Assembly (NCBI GenBank): GCA_944326495.1 | Contig: CALVEE010000044.1 | Location: forward strand, 1-14,147 | DNA: 14,147 bases | Reading direction: 5' to 3' | Source of the DNA: Candidatus Gastranaerophilales bacterium | Lineage (GTDB): Bacteria > Cyanobacteriota > Vampirovibrionia > Gastranaerophilales > Gastranaerophilaceae | Part shown: one piece after another, positions 5,308 to 12,557 of the stretch | Layout: each line of letters opens with the position of its first letter | Numbering within the stretch: the first letter of the stretch is position 1 | Position numbers and translations under genes: made by a program | The notes under the pieces: generated by a model | What the model saw: only the letters and a program-made list of their open reading frames with translations | What the model was told of the DNA's origin: nothing | Databases searched by the model: none

Positions 5308-5952
5308 TCCAATCTTCATCACTCTGGGCATTTTGCCGATTTCGCGGATTTGGCGTTCAAAATCAGATATATCAACGCTTATTGCATCAAAGGTATTATA
5401 ATGCATAGGAATAACTTCACTTGCTCCGAGCCATTCTGCTGCAATAACAGCGTGCTCTATATCCATTGTGTATTTGCCGCCTACAGGAAGCATTACAATA
5501 TCCGGCTGGTAAACTTCGCCTATCATTTTCATTTCATTATTAAGAGCCGTATCTCCTGCATGATAGATTACCTGACCTTCAATTTCAAATACAAAACCGC
5601 AGGGAGAGCCGCCATAAACTCCATCCGGAGTTGAACTTGAATGAAACGCCGGAACAGCAGTAACCTTTCCCCAGCTGTAATCACATCTTGCGCCTAAGCC
5701 TATATCATTTGTTTTTACCCACTTTTTAGTGCAATAATTTGCAAGCTCATATACTGCAGTAATCGGCGCACCCGTTGATTTAGAAATCTCAATTGCACTC
5801 CCCAGATGGTCGCCGTGAGCGTGGGTTACAAAAATATCATAAATATTTTCAGGCTTATAATCCGGTACGGAAACCAGAAACGGATCTATTAAAATCTTCT
5901 TTCCGTTTGTATTAAACTCAAATGCACTGTGTCCTAAATATTTTATATCCAT
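5302..5952 (-). CDS. UPF0173 metal-dependent hydrolase (metallo-beta-lactamase fold)
   Basis: A 216-residue cytoplasmic metallo-beta-lactamase fold protein. Metal ligands are visible in THAHGDH (43-49), AFHSSS with H104, YHAGDT with H131 and D134, and PMHYNTF with H184. The start MDIKYLGHSAF and the PVGG segment (156-159) are characteristic of UPF0173 (YtkL-like) proteins, and the length fits. The substrate is unknown for the family. Its ATG overlaps the stop of the HxlR gene by one base (TAATG), so the two are translationally coupled. It is the last gene of the operon that starts at 7996. Confidence 0.92.
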   Translation of the reverse strand: MDIKYLGHSAFEFNTNGKKILIDPFLVSVPDYKPENIYDIFVTHAHGDHLGSAIEISKSTGAPITAVYELANYCTKKWVKTNDIGLGARCDYSWGKVTAVPAFHSSSTPDGVYGGSPCGFVFEIEGQVIYHAGDTALNNEMKMIGEVYQPDIVMLPVGGKYTMDIEHAVIAAEWLGASEVIPMHYNTFDAISVDISDFERQIREIGKMPRVMKIGG

Positions 5953-6281
5953 TATTTCATCCTCTCCATTAATTTTCTAAGTCTTTTATATTCCTTACCC
6001 CATTTCTGCATCGCATCAATCACGGGCCTAAGGGTATATCCTATATCTGTCAGGTAATATTCAACCTTTAAAGCTTCTTCCTCTCTAATTACAAGCCCAT
6101 CCTCTTCCAATTCCTTAAGACAATTAGTCAAAACTTTTGCAGTACACCCGAGCTTGTTTTTGAGCTCCACAAATCTCATCTCTTTTTTCAAAAGTTCTTT
6201 TATTATTAAGATTTTCCACTTTGCCCCGACAAGCTGTAGCACAACACTCACCGGATTAACTGCCAAATCTTTATACTGCAA
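5952..6281 (-). CDS. HxlR-family transcriptional regulator
   Basis: A 109-residue winged-helix regulator. The HxlR core is VGAKWKILIIKEL (18-30), the recognition region RFVELKNKLGCTAKVLTNCLK (36-56) and a wing ending in YYLTDIGYTL (75-84). Many members carry a redox-sensing Cys ahead of this core (CPV); here the residue is Asn9, although C46 and C54 remain. The start is TTG at 6281, chosen because AAGGGG (6289-6294) lies 7 bases upstream and no ATG is available. It lies between the unknown 107-residue gene and the UPF0173 gene and may regulate this operon. Confidence 0.9.
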   Translation of the reverse strand: MQYKDLAVNPVSVVLQLVGAKWKILIIKELLKKEMRFVELKNKLGCTAKVLTNCLKELEEDGLVIREEEALKVEYYLTDIGYTLRPVIDAMQKWGKEYKRLRKLMERMK

Positions 6282-6292
6282 GTTTTAACCCC

Positions 6293-6616
6293 TTATTTAT
6301 CTTCTTTGTTTTTTTCCGCGTTATTCCAAAGCTCTGTAAGTTTTTCTTTTATTCCCATTCTTCCGAACCATTTGATAATAAATCTTTCTTCATACCCCAA
6401 CCCCCCATTAATTTTTGAGCAGTCACTCAAAGCAAAAACTGCTTCTGAAATCGAAACTCTCACAAAAAAGTGCGGCTGAACGTATTTTGATAAATCCATC
6501 CAGATTTTTATATTATTGTATTTAGCGAGGTTAACAGTCTTAACGTTGTGTGCGTCAGACTGCTCTTGTATCATAAAATTCTTTAAACTATCTTCCATAT
6601 CCTTAAAAGTTGCCAT
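6293..6616 (-). CDS. Conserved-looking protein of unknown function
   Basis: I do not recognise this 107-residue protein. It has no signal peptide or membrane segment. The N-terminal part is helical and acidic, the middle (about 36-66: IKIWMDLSKYVQPHFFVRVSISEAVFAL) looks like alternating strands, then comes a GGLGYEERFI stretch, and the tail is charged and lysine-rich. ATG at 6616 follows an AGAAGGG ribosome site. It starts 12 bases after the UPF0210 gene and ends 11 bases before the HxlR start, so it belongs to the same operon. The middle region could form a small alpha/beta domain. No function is proposed. Confidence 0.75.
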   Translation of the reverse strand: MATFKDMEDSLKNFMIQEQSDAHNVKTVNLAKYNNIKIWMDLSKYVQPHFFVRVSISEAVFALSDCSKINGGLGYEERFIIKWFGRMGIKEKLTELWNNAEKNKEDK

Positions 6617-6628
6617 CTATATTCCCTT

Positions 6629-7996
6629 CTAATTATTTAAACTATGTATAGGAGCAGGAATTCTTCCGCCTCTTTCCACAAACCCCGCAGAAGAAAGCCT
6701 GTTAACTGCCATAACCGGAGCTTCACCTAAGAGCCCGCCGAACACTACTTTATCACCGACAGTTTTACCCGGAGCAGGAATAATTCTTACAGCCGTAGTT
6801 TTTTTATTAATCATTCCGATAGCAGCCTCATCCGCTATCATTCCTGCTATAGTTGAAGCCGGAGTATCACCAGGGATTGCAATCATATCAAGCCCTACAG
6901 AACATACGCAGGTCATAGCTTCAAGTTTATCAAAAGTTAAATATCCTCTAGCTGCCGCCTCAATCATACCTGCATCTTCCGAAACCGGAATAAATGCCCC
7001 TGAAAGCCCGCCGACATAAGAGCTTGCCATAATTCCGCCTTTTTTCACCGCGTCATTAAGCATAGCTAACGCTGCCGTAGTACCGTGAGCGCCTGCATGT
7101 TCAAGCCCCATTGCCTGAAAAATCTGCGCAACGCTGTCTCCCATAGCAGGAGTGGGCGCAAGCGAAAGGTCAACAATCCCGAACGGAACATTAAGCCTTT
7201 GCGCCATTTTCCTTCCGATAAGCTCGCCCGTGCTTGTAATTTTATAAGCCGTCTGTTTGATTTTAGAAGCAAGAACTCCCAAATCAGCCTTCTTATCCAA
7301 ATCTAAAATCGCTGCCCTTACGACACCCGGCCCTGACACTCCGATATTTAATGCGCATTCAGGCTCGCCGTATCCGCAAAAAGCACCTGCCATAAACGGA
7401 TTATCACCCACGGAATTACAGAAAACAACGAGTTTTGCAGCGCCTAAACCATCCTTATCAGAAGTTATATCAGCAGATTTTTTAATAATTTCCGCCATTT
7501 TAAGCACAGCATCCATATTAATTCCGGCCTTTGAAGTTCCGACATTAACAGAAGAACACAGTCTTTCCGTAATAGCTAAAGCTTCAGGAATTGAATTAAT
7601 CAGAGCTTCATCACCTTTTGTAAAACCTTTCTCAACAAGAGCAGAAAAACCACCGATAAAATCTATTCCAAGCTCTCTTGCGCTTTCATCAAGCGTGCGG
7701 GCAATTTTCACGTAATCCTTATCCCTGCAGGACTCCCCGACAAGCGAAATCGGAGTTACTGCAATCCTTTTATTAACAATCGGAATTGAATAATCATTTT
7801 CAATATCATCAGCATATTGAACCAAATTTTTAGCATACTTATCGAGCTTGAATTTGATTTTGTCGCATACAATATTTACATCCTCAGAAATGCAGTCTCT
7901 CAAGCTTACAGCAAGCGTCACAGTTCTTATATCGAAATTGTGAAGCTTTATCATATTTATTGTTTCAAGGATTAAGTTTTCATCAAATATTGTCAT
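6629..7996 (-). CDS. UPF0210 (DUF711) family protein
   Basis: A 455-residue protein, full length for UPF0210. Characteristic stretches are NFDIRTVTLAVSLRDC (20-35), PIVNKRIAVTPISL (72-85), DFIGGFSALVEKG (112-124), CSSVNVGTSKAGINM (147-161), DNPFMAGAF (198-206), VSGPGVV (220-226), LAPTPAMGDSVA (279-290), AHGTTAALAMLND (303-315) and PAPIHS at the C terminus. The fold is related to glycyl-radical enzymes, but the reaction is not established to my knowledge. ATG at 7996 has only a weak, adjacent GGTGG. Its usual neighbour, a UPF0237 ACT protein, is at 715-993. Here it heads the operon with the unknown, HxlR and UPF0173 genes. Confidence 0.94.
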   Translation of the reverse strand: MTIFDENLILETINMIKLHNFDIRTVTLAVSLRDCISEDVNIVCDKIKFKLDKYAKNLVQYADDIENDYSIPIVNKRIAVTPISLVGESCRDKDYVKIARTLDESARELGIDFIGGFSALVEKGFTKGDEALINSIPEALAITERLCSSVNVGTSKAGINMDAVLKMAEIIKKSADITSDKDGLGAAKLVVFCNSVGDNPFMAGAFCGYGEPECALNIGVSGPGVVRAAILDLDKKADLGVLASKIKQTAYKITSTGELIGRKMAQRLNVPFGIVDLSLAPTPAMGDSVAQIFQAMGLEHAGAHGTTAALAMLNDAVKKGGIMASSYVGGLSGAFIPVSEDAGMIEAAARGYLTFDKLEAMTCVCSVGLDMIAIPGDTPASTIAGMIADEAAIGMINKKTTAVRIIPAPGKTVGDKVVFGGLLGEAPVMAVNRLSSAGFVERGGRIPAPIHSLNN

Positions 7997-8079
7997 ACCA
8001 CCATACCAATTTCTAGTGTATCACAATTTATAAAAAAAATGAATATAATTATTTGTAGAGTAAGTTCCACAATACTGAA

Positions 8080-8290
8080 ATTTCCCTTACGGGCTGGCAC
8101 CCATCCTAACCTTGTCTTGGATTTGCTCCACGCTCACAGAACTTCACCTTTAAGCCTCACGGCTTAGCAGGTTCAGTCTGTTCGCTATCCGGACTTACGT
8201 CCGTCCGCAAATCCGCTCCCTCAAGGGAAGGAACGCTATACGCTTGGCACTGCTCCCTCCCTTTTGAGGGAGGGTTGGGGTGGGTGCTGA
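8080..8290. repeat. Compound repeat flanked by imperfect inverted ends
   Basis: CTGGCACCCATCCTAACC near 8094 is an imperfect inverted match of GGTTGGGGTGGGTGCTG at 8274-8290. Between them lie an R2 element (8113-8215) and a hairpin CTCCCTC-CCTTTT-GAGGGAG (8253-8272). The arrangement looks like R2 inserted into an older palindromic repeat. Confidence 0.5.
8113..8215 (-). repeat. R2 element, reverse orientation
   Basis: Terminal repeats GGATTTGC (8119-8126) and GCAAATCC (8207-8214). Read on the minus strand it holds the same three hairpins as 4932-5051. The first is shortened to CGGAC-GTAA-GTCCG (8190-8203), the second is identical (8151-8166), and the third (8132-8142) carries a C-to-T change that leaves a G-U pair. 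Outside the first hairpin loop the two copies are almost identical. Confidence 0.75.
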
Positions 8291-8305
8291 TTAATGTTTA
8301 AACTG

Positions 8306-8334
8306 CTTTTAATTATTTATCTTTACTGTATAAT
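8306..8334 (+). promoter_or_regulatory. Predicted aroF promoter
   Basis: TATAAT at 8329-8334 is a strong -10 box. The -35 region (CTTTTA at 8306-8311, 17-base spacer) is a poor match. The leader would be about 20 bases and include GGAGG at 8345-8349. Confidence 0.4.
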
Positions 8335-8361
8335 AGTTAGTACCGGAGGTTAAAAAAGTAT

Positions 8362-9378
8362 ATGTTAGTCGTAATGAATAGCCACGCAACAGAAAAAGAC
8401 ATTAAGCGTGTGGAGATGTTTATCGAGTCAAAAGGGTTTGAAGCAAGGGTATCTCACGGAGAAGCACGAACAGTAGTTCACGCAATCGGGGTTAAGCAGG
8501 AAGTTGACCAGAGAGATTTTGAACTTTTGCACGGCGTAGATGAAGTTATCCGGCTTACGACAAGCTATAAACTCGCAGCACGTGCCTGTCAGGGAAAAGA
8601 TACTGTTGTAGAAGTTAATGGAGTTAAATTTGGCGACAAATATACAGGCCTTATTGCCGGCCCTTGCACTATTGAATCTTACGACCAGATGGACGAAACA
8701 GCACAGGAGCTTGAAGAATCTAATGTAAAGATTATAAGAGGCGGTGCTTTTAAGCCGAGAACAAGCCCGTATGCTTTTCAGGGTTTAGGCGAAGAAGGTT
8801 TGAAGATTATAAGAAGCGTTGCTGATAATCACGGAATGGCCGTAACTTCAGAGATTATGGAAGTTGCACAGCTTGAATTGTTTGAAAAATACGTTGATAT
8901 ACTGCAAGTCGGCGCAAGAAATATGCAGAACTTTAACCTTCTTAAAGAATTAGGCCATGCGCATAAACCGGTTATCTTAAAGCGCGGACTTTCATCTACT
9001 TATGAAGAATGGCTTATGTCGGCAGAATATATTATGGCAGGCGGGAATAATCAGGTAATCCTCTGCGAGCGCGGGATTAGAACGTTTGAAAAATATACAA
9101 GAAACACGCTTGATTTGACAGCAATTCCTGTTATCAAAAAGTTAAGCCATCTTCCGATTATCGTAGACCCGTCTCACGCAACAGGTTTGAGAGACAAGGT
9201 TGAACCTATGTCACGCGCTGCAGTTGCTGCAGGATGCGACGGGTTAATTATAGAAGTCCACCACGATCCGGATAGAGCCGTATGCGACGGCGCACAGTCA
9301 CTCTATCCGTGGCAGTACGACTTATTGTATAAGCAGATTAAACAAATCGCACCGATTGTCGGTAAAGAAATTATTTAA
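8362..9378 (+). CDS. aroF: 3-deoxy-7-phosphoheptulonate (DAHP) synthase, Thermotoga type
   Basis: This enzyme condenses phosphoenolpyruvate with erythrose 4-phosphate, the first step of the shikimate pathway. The 338 residues comprise an N-terminal ferredoxin/ACT-like regulatory domain (about 1-68) and a TIM-barrel catalytic domain. Predicted metal ligands are C102 in GPCTIES, H272 in DPSHATG, E298 in IIEVHHDP and D309, with K131 in FKPRTSPYAFQG as active-site lysine. These numbers agree with those I recall for the Thermotoga maritima enzyme. The N-terminal domain in such enzymes mediates feedback inhibition by Tyr or Phe. ATG at 8362 follows GGAGG by 12 bases. The 3' end overlaps the convergent DJ-1-like gene by 8 bases. 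No other shikimate gene is nearby. Confidence 0.96.
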   Translation: MLVVMNSHATEKDIKRVEMFIESKGFEARVSHGEARTVVHAIGVKQEVDQRDFELLHGVDEVIRLTTSYKLAARACQGKDTVVEVNGVKFGDKYTGLIAGPCTIESYDQMDETAQELEESNVKIIRGGAFKPRTSPYAFQGLGEEGLKIIRSVADNHGMAVTSEIMEVAQLELFEKYVDILQVGARNMQNFNLLKELGHAHKPVILKRGLSSTYEEWLMSAEYIMAGGNNQVILCERGIRTFEKYTRNTLDLTAIPVIKKLSHLPIIVDPSHATGLRDKVEPMSRAAVAAGCDGLIIEVHHDPDRAVCDGAQSLYPWQYDLLYKQIKQIAPIVGKEII

Positions 9379-10048
9379 AATACTCTACAATTTTTTCGGC
9401 AATCAATAATGCAGAATTCTGGTTCTGGCCGGTAATCAAATTCCCGTCAGTTTCTACGTGCTCTGCCCAGGGTTTTTCTGCAATAAAATTCCCGCCAAGC
9501 TCTCTAATTCTTGTCTCTAAAAGGAACGGAACAAGCTCTTTTAATTTTACAATTCCTTCTTCTTCATTCGTAAAACAGGTTACAAACTTTTTATCAAAAA
9601 TTGAACTGCCGTCCGGCTTCTTTGCATTAATTAAACCTGCAGGACCATGGCATACTGCGCTTACGAGTTTGTTGTTATTAAAAAAGTATTCAACAACCCT
9701 TCTCACTTCATCACATTCTGCTAAATCAAACATCGGCCCGTGACCGCCCGGGAAATATACCCCGTCAAATTCTTCTAAATTTATCTCCGATAACTTTTTT
9801 GTATCCCTTAAAACTTTAATACACCTATCCCACTCCTCGGGATTAGAGCAGGACATTGATTTTTCGTCCACCGGAGACAAGCCGCCCTTAGGGCTTGCAA
9901 CAGTTACATCAATATCAGATTTTTCAAATACAAGATAAGGTACTGCAAATTCCTCCAAGTAAACTCCCGTATCCTGAATACAGTTACACAAAGGCTCGTT
10001 GCAGTCACAGCCTGAATAATTGGTTGTTATTATAAGTAATTTTTTCAT
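9371..10048 (-). CDS. DJ-1/PfpI superfamily protein (Hsp31/glyoxalase III-like)
   Basis: A 225-residue protein of the DJ-1/PfpI superfamily. AVCHGPAGL (131-139) holds the nucleophile elbow C133-H134, FPGGHGPMFDL (99-109) forms the adjacent loop, and E32/E33 in VYLEEFAVPY are placed like the acid residue next to the cysteine in Hsp31-like members. Such proteins act as glyoxalases, deglycase-like enzymes or chaperones; the substrate cannot be told. Unusually, the N-terminus has four cysteines (C14, C16, C21, C23, pattern CxCx4CxC). I chose ATG 10048, with GAGG six bases upstream at the thioredoxin stop, over an in-frame TTG at 10060. It is co-transcribed with the thioredoxin and overlaps the 3' end of aroF. 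Confidence 0.88.
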   Translation of the reverse strand: MKKLLIITTNYSGCDCNEPLCNCIQDTGVYLEEFAVPYLVFEKSDIDVTVASPKGGLSPVDEKSMSCSNPEEWDRCIKVLRDTKKLSEINLEEFDGVYFPGGHGPMFDLAECDEVRRVVEYFFNNNKLVSAVCHGPAGLINAKKPDGSSIFDKKFVTCFTNEEEGIVKLKELVPFLLETRIRELGGNFIAEKPWAEHVETDGNLITGQNQNSALLIAEKIVEYFK

Positions 10049-10056
10049 CTCTAACC

Positions 10057-10353
10057 TCAAATATATTTTGCCACCACATTCATTAAATCAAATTTATTCC
10101 TAAGCCCGCTGAACCTTTCAACCTCTTTTCCCTCCTTAAATACGAGAAAAGTCGGGAAAGAATGAATTCCGTATCTTATTGCAAGCTCTGCATCTTCATC
10201 TGTATTAACCTGCCCTATATAAACCTTATCAAGCTCCTTAAGAACATCTTCCTGTTTTTTACAATAGCCGCACCACGGAGCATAAAATTCCACAAGCTTA
10301 AGCCCGTCTTTAAGTTCGTCTTTAAAATTATCTTTGTTTAATTGTTTTAACAT
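10057..10353 (-). CDS. Small thioredoxin
   Basis: A 98-residue cytoplasmic thioredoxin, slightly shorter than the usual 105-110. The active site is W27-C28-G29-Y30-C31 instead of the common WCGPC, and the cis-proline is P67 in HSFPTF. The variant Tyr between the cysteines may shift the redox potential. ATG at 10353 has AGGAGGG at 10381-10387 upstream, but this ribosome site lies in the right arm of a strong hairpin (10358-10390). It follows glnA on the same strand and its stop overlaps the ribosome site of the DJ-1-like gene, so these two likely act together in thiol or stress chemistry. It may belong to a variant thioredoxin group; the partner reductase is not nearby. Confidence 0.93.
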   Translation of the reverse strand: MLKQLNKDNFKDELKDGLKLVEFYAPWCGYCKKQEDVLKELDKVYIGQVNTDEDAELAIRYGIHSFPTFLVFKEGKEVERFSGLRNKFDLMNVVAKYI

Positions 10354-10357
10354 ACAA

Positions 10358-10390
10358 AATCCCTCCTGAATAAGATTATCAGGAGGGATT
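10358..10390 (-). promoter_or_regulatory. Hairpin between glnA and thioredoxin that holds the ribosome site
   Basis: AATCCCTCCTGA and TCAGGAGGGATT form a perfect 12-base stem with a 9-base loop. On the minus strand the downstream run is only TTTT before G, so it is a weak intrinsic terminator for glnA. Its 3' arm carries AGGAGGG, the thioredoxin ribosome site. It may act as an attenuator, a translation lock or an mRNA processing hairpin. Confidence 0.65.
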
Positions 10391-10412
10391 AAAAATTACA
10401 TTGCCGAATTTA

Positions 10413-11774
10413 TTAATATCTTGCTAAATACCTGTCGATTTCCCACTGCGAAACATAAGTCCTGAATGAATCCCATTCGATTTCTTTTGCTGTCATAAAT
10501 TCATCCACAATGTGCGAGCCGAGAGCAGTCTTTGCAATCAAAGACTTATCCATATGATAAAGAGCCTCTTTCAAGCTTCCCGGAAGTGATTCTATTCTCA
10601 TCTTCTTTCTCTCTTTATCAGAAAGTTTGTAAATATTAGCTTCAACCGGCTTCGGCGGCTCGATTTTGTTTCTGACCCCGTCTAAGCAGGCAGCAAGAAT
10701 TGTAGCAAATGCTAAATACGGGTTACAGCTCGGATCCGGCGAACGTAACTCGACACGCGTAGACATACCGCGTTTTGCCGGAACTCTCAACAGCGCGCTT
10801 CTGTTAGCAAGAGACCACGCCATATATACAGGAGCTTCATATCCGGGAACCAGTCTTTTGTAGCTGTTTACAGTCGGGTTAAGAATGGCTGTAATACTTT
10901 TTACGTGCTTTAAAATCCCGCCGATTGAGTATTTTGCAGTATCAGAAAGCTGATATTCCGCTTTTTCATCATAAAATGCATTTTTTCCGTCTTTGAATAA
11001 AGAAATATTACAATGCATCCCCGAACCGTTTATTCCATACACAGGTTTTGGCATAAATGTAGCGTGAAGCCCGTATTGGGCAGCAATCGCTTTAACCGCA
11101 ATCCTAAATGTTACCACGTTATCTGCAGTTGTAAGAATATCAGAGTATTTAAAATCAATTTCGTGCTGGCCGTCTGCAACCTCATGGTGGGAAGCTTCTA
11201 TATCAAAATCCATTTCCTGTAAAGTGCTTACAATATCGGCTCTCACGGCTTCACCCAAATCATCAGGCCCGACATCATAATACCCTGCTCTATCGTGGGT
11301 TTTTGTCGTAATATGCTCTTCTTCATCTTTTTCAAAGAGGAAGAATTCAGCCTCCGGCCCCACATTCATTGATAGCCCAAGCTTTTGAGCTTCTGCCATA
11401 AGTCTTTTTAAGTTGCATCTCGGGCATCCTTCAAACGGAGTCCCGTCGGCATTATAAATATCACAAATCAAACGTGCGGAATTCCTGCCGTCGCGCTCCT
11501 GCCACGGAAGAATTTGGAATGTGTTTCTATCCGGATAAAAGAACATATCAGAAGTTTCAATATTTCTAAAACCTTTAATAGAGGATCCGTCAAGCATAAT
11601 TTCATTATTCAAAACCCTGTCAATATGTTCCGAAGGTACGGCCATATTCTTAACCTGACCGTTTATATCAACGAACTGAAGTTTAATAAACTGGACATTG
11701 TATTCCGCAATAAGCCTCTTAATGTCTGCATCCGTGTAGCTTGCGCCGTTTAAAGGCTGATGATGAAATTCCAT
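10413..11774 (-). CDS. glnA: Glutamine synthetase, type I alpha
   Basis: This enzyme makes glutamine from glutamate, ammonia and ATP as a cytoplasmic dodecamer. The 453 residues carry DGSS (62-65), GPEAEFFLF (139-147), HHEVADGQHEID (196-207), NGSGMH (249-254), NPTVNSYKRLVPG (299-311) and RVELRSPDPSCNPYLAFA (340-357). The length near 450 and lack of the extra insert and adenylylation loop place it in the GSI-alpha group, which is generally controlled by feedback and transcription, not by adenylylation. ATG at 11774 has GGAGG at 11781-11785. A good promoter lies at 11831-11859. It is divergent from the HTH-recA operon and followed by thioredoxin across a hairpin. Confidence 0.97.
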   Translation of the reverse strand: MEFHHQPLNGASYTDADIKRLIAEYNVQFIKLQFVDINGQVKNMAVPSEHIDRVLNNEIMLDGSSIKGFRNIETSDMFFYPDRNTFQILPWQERDGRNSARLICDIYNADGTPFEGCPRCNLKRLMAEAQKLGLSMNVGPEAEFFLFEKDEEEHITTKTHDRAGYYDVGPDDLGEAVRADIVSTLQEMDFDIEASHHEVADGQHEIDFKYSDILTTADNVVTFRIAVKAIAAQYGLHATFMPKPVYGINGSGMHCNISLFKDGKNAFYDEKAEYQLSDTAKYSIGGILKHVKSITAILNPTVNSYKRLVPGYEAPVYMAWSLANRSALLRVPAKRGMSTRVELRSPDPSCNPYLAFATILAACLDGVRNKIEPPKPVEANIYKLSDKERKKMRIESLPGSLKEALYHMDKSLIAKTALGSHIVDEFMTAKEIEWDSFRTYVSQWEIDRYLARY

Positions 11775-11830
11775 ACAAATCCTCCAATCTCTTTCAAAAT
11801 AAATAATTGTAATATCTACACTAAAGCTCT

Positions 11831-11859
11831 ATCATATATTTTTTTTCGGGTTTGGTCAA
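11831..11859 (-). promoter_or_regulatory. Predicted glnA promoter
   Basis: On the minus strand TTGACC (11859-11854), a 17-base spacer with an A8 run, and TATGAT (11836-11831) match a housekeeping promoter. The leader would be about 50 bases. I see no clear NtcA (GTA-N8-TAC) or GlnR site overlapping it. Confidence 0.6.
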
Positions 11860-11894
11860 TAGATTGGATATAAAGATTTTATAAATAATTTTCT

Positions 11895-11920
11895 GTAACG
11901 ATAAATTAACGAATTGTTAC
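11895..11920. promoter_or_regulatory. Possible operator with TAACGA repeats
   Basis: TAACGA occurs at 11896-11901 and 11907-11912, 11 bases apart, and the inverted GTTAC follows at 11916-11920. GTAAC at 11895 and GTTAC at 11916 also form a dyad. The site lies between the divergent glnA and HTH-recA transcription units, about 80 bases upstream of the glnA start. A role as a regulator site is inferred. Confidence 0.3.
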
Positions 11921-11990
11921 AAATAGTGGAAATAAATTTTTTTATTTATTAGAATATCTATTGGATAGAGAAAGAGGGGAATTTTTTAAA

Positions 11991-12545
11991 ATGAATGCAA
12001 ATCCGAATAAAGTACTTTTACCTAATGACGTTAGAAAACTTCTAAATGCAGATAACAGAGAGATAGTTGAATTATGCAAAAAAACATCTGTAACCCCTAA
12101 AAAAGACCAGAGAGGACAGATATATTTCTCTGTTGATGAGGTTAAAAAACTTAGAAATGCAAAATCATCAATCATAGCTGAAATGAATAAAAAAGATTTG
12201 GAAATAAAAAGAATAGCTAACCCCAACGGAGGAAAAAAAGTGACATTACCCGCAATGACAAAACCAAATTCGCAGGCCGTTGTTAACGGTTTGCTGGAAA
12301 CCCTCAACAAAATGGAAAACAATATTACTACATCTATGACCAAACTTATTGATGAAAAATTGGAAGGCATGGATGATGTAGTTCTGGAACTCGTTAGATG
12401 TAAAACAGAAAACGAAAATCTGAAAAACAAAGTGAATGAATTAAATAAAGAAAACTTCAAATTAAAAAATGCCCTAAATAGTTTTAAACCGCTGATTTGC
12501 GGCTTCTTTATCAAAAAAGAAGAAGATACAAATTTTATGTTATAG
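11991..12545 (+). CDS. MerR-like HTH and coiled-coil protein
   Basis: A 184-residue protein of no family I can name precisely. Residues 10-58 (LPNDVRKLLNADNREIVELC, then RGQIYFSVDEVKKLRN) resemble the winged helix-turn-helix of MerR-type proteins, in which a G-x-Y-F step precedes the second helix. A basic linker follows (65-92). A long helical region, about 95-165, has heptad-like leucines and Asn/Lys/Glu-rich coiled coil. The end (PLICGFFIKK) is hydrophobic then basic. I chose ATG 11991, with GAGGGG 11 bases upstream, over an in-frame TTG at 11961. It ends 12 bases before recA and is likely co-transcribed. It could be a regulator or a nucleoid or segregation protein. Confidence 0.75.
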   Translation: MNANPNKVLLPNDVRKLLNADNREIVELCKKTSVTPKKDQRGQIYFSVDEVKKLRNAKSSIIAEMNKKDLEIKRIANPNGGKKVTLPAMTKPNSQAVVNGLLETLNKMENNITTSMTKLIDEKLEGMDDVVLELVRCKTENENLKNKVNELNKENFKLKNALNSFKPLICGFFIKKEEDTNFML

Positions 12546-12557
12546 GAATTTGAATTT

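Larger units (their letters stand above)
7997..8361. other. Intergenic region between divergent operons, mostly repeats
   Basis: From 7997 to about 8075 the sequence is AT-rich and should hold the promoter of the minus-strand operon, although I cannot fix its boxes. From 8077 to 8290 it is repeat sequence, GC-richer than its flanks, including the R2 copy. From 8291 to 8361 it holds the aroF promoter and leader. I see no gene. Confidence 0.7.

Noticed and set aside
11860..11990. LexA/SOS box ahead of the recA operon
   Set aside because: No GAAC-N4-GTTC, CTGT-N8-ACAG or cyanobacterial-type site was found; TCTAT-TGG-ATAGA at 11957-11969 is a palindrome but does not match these.
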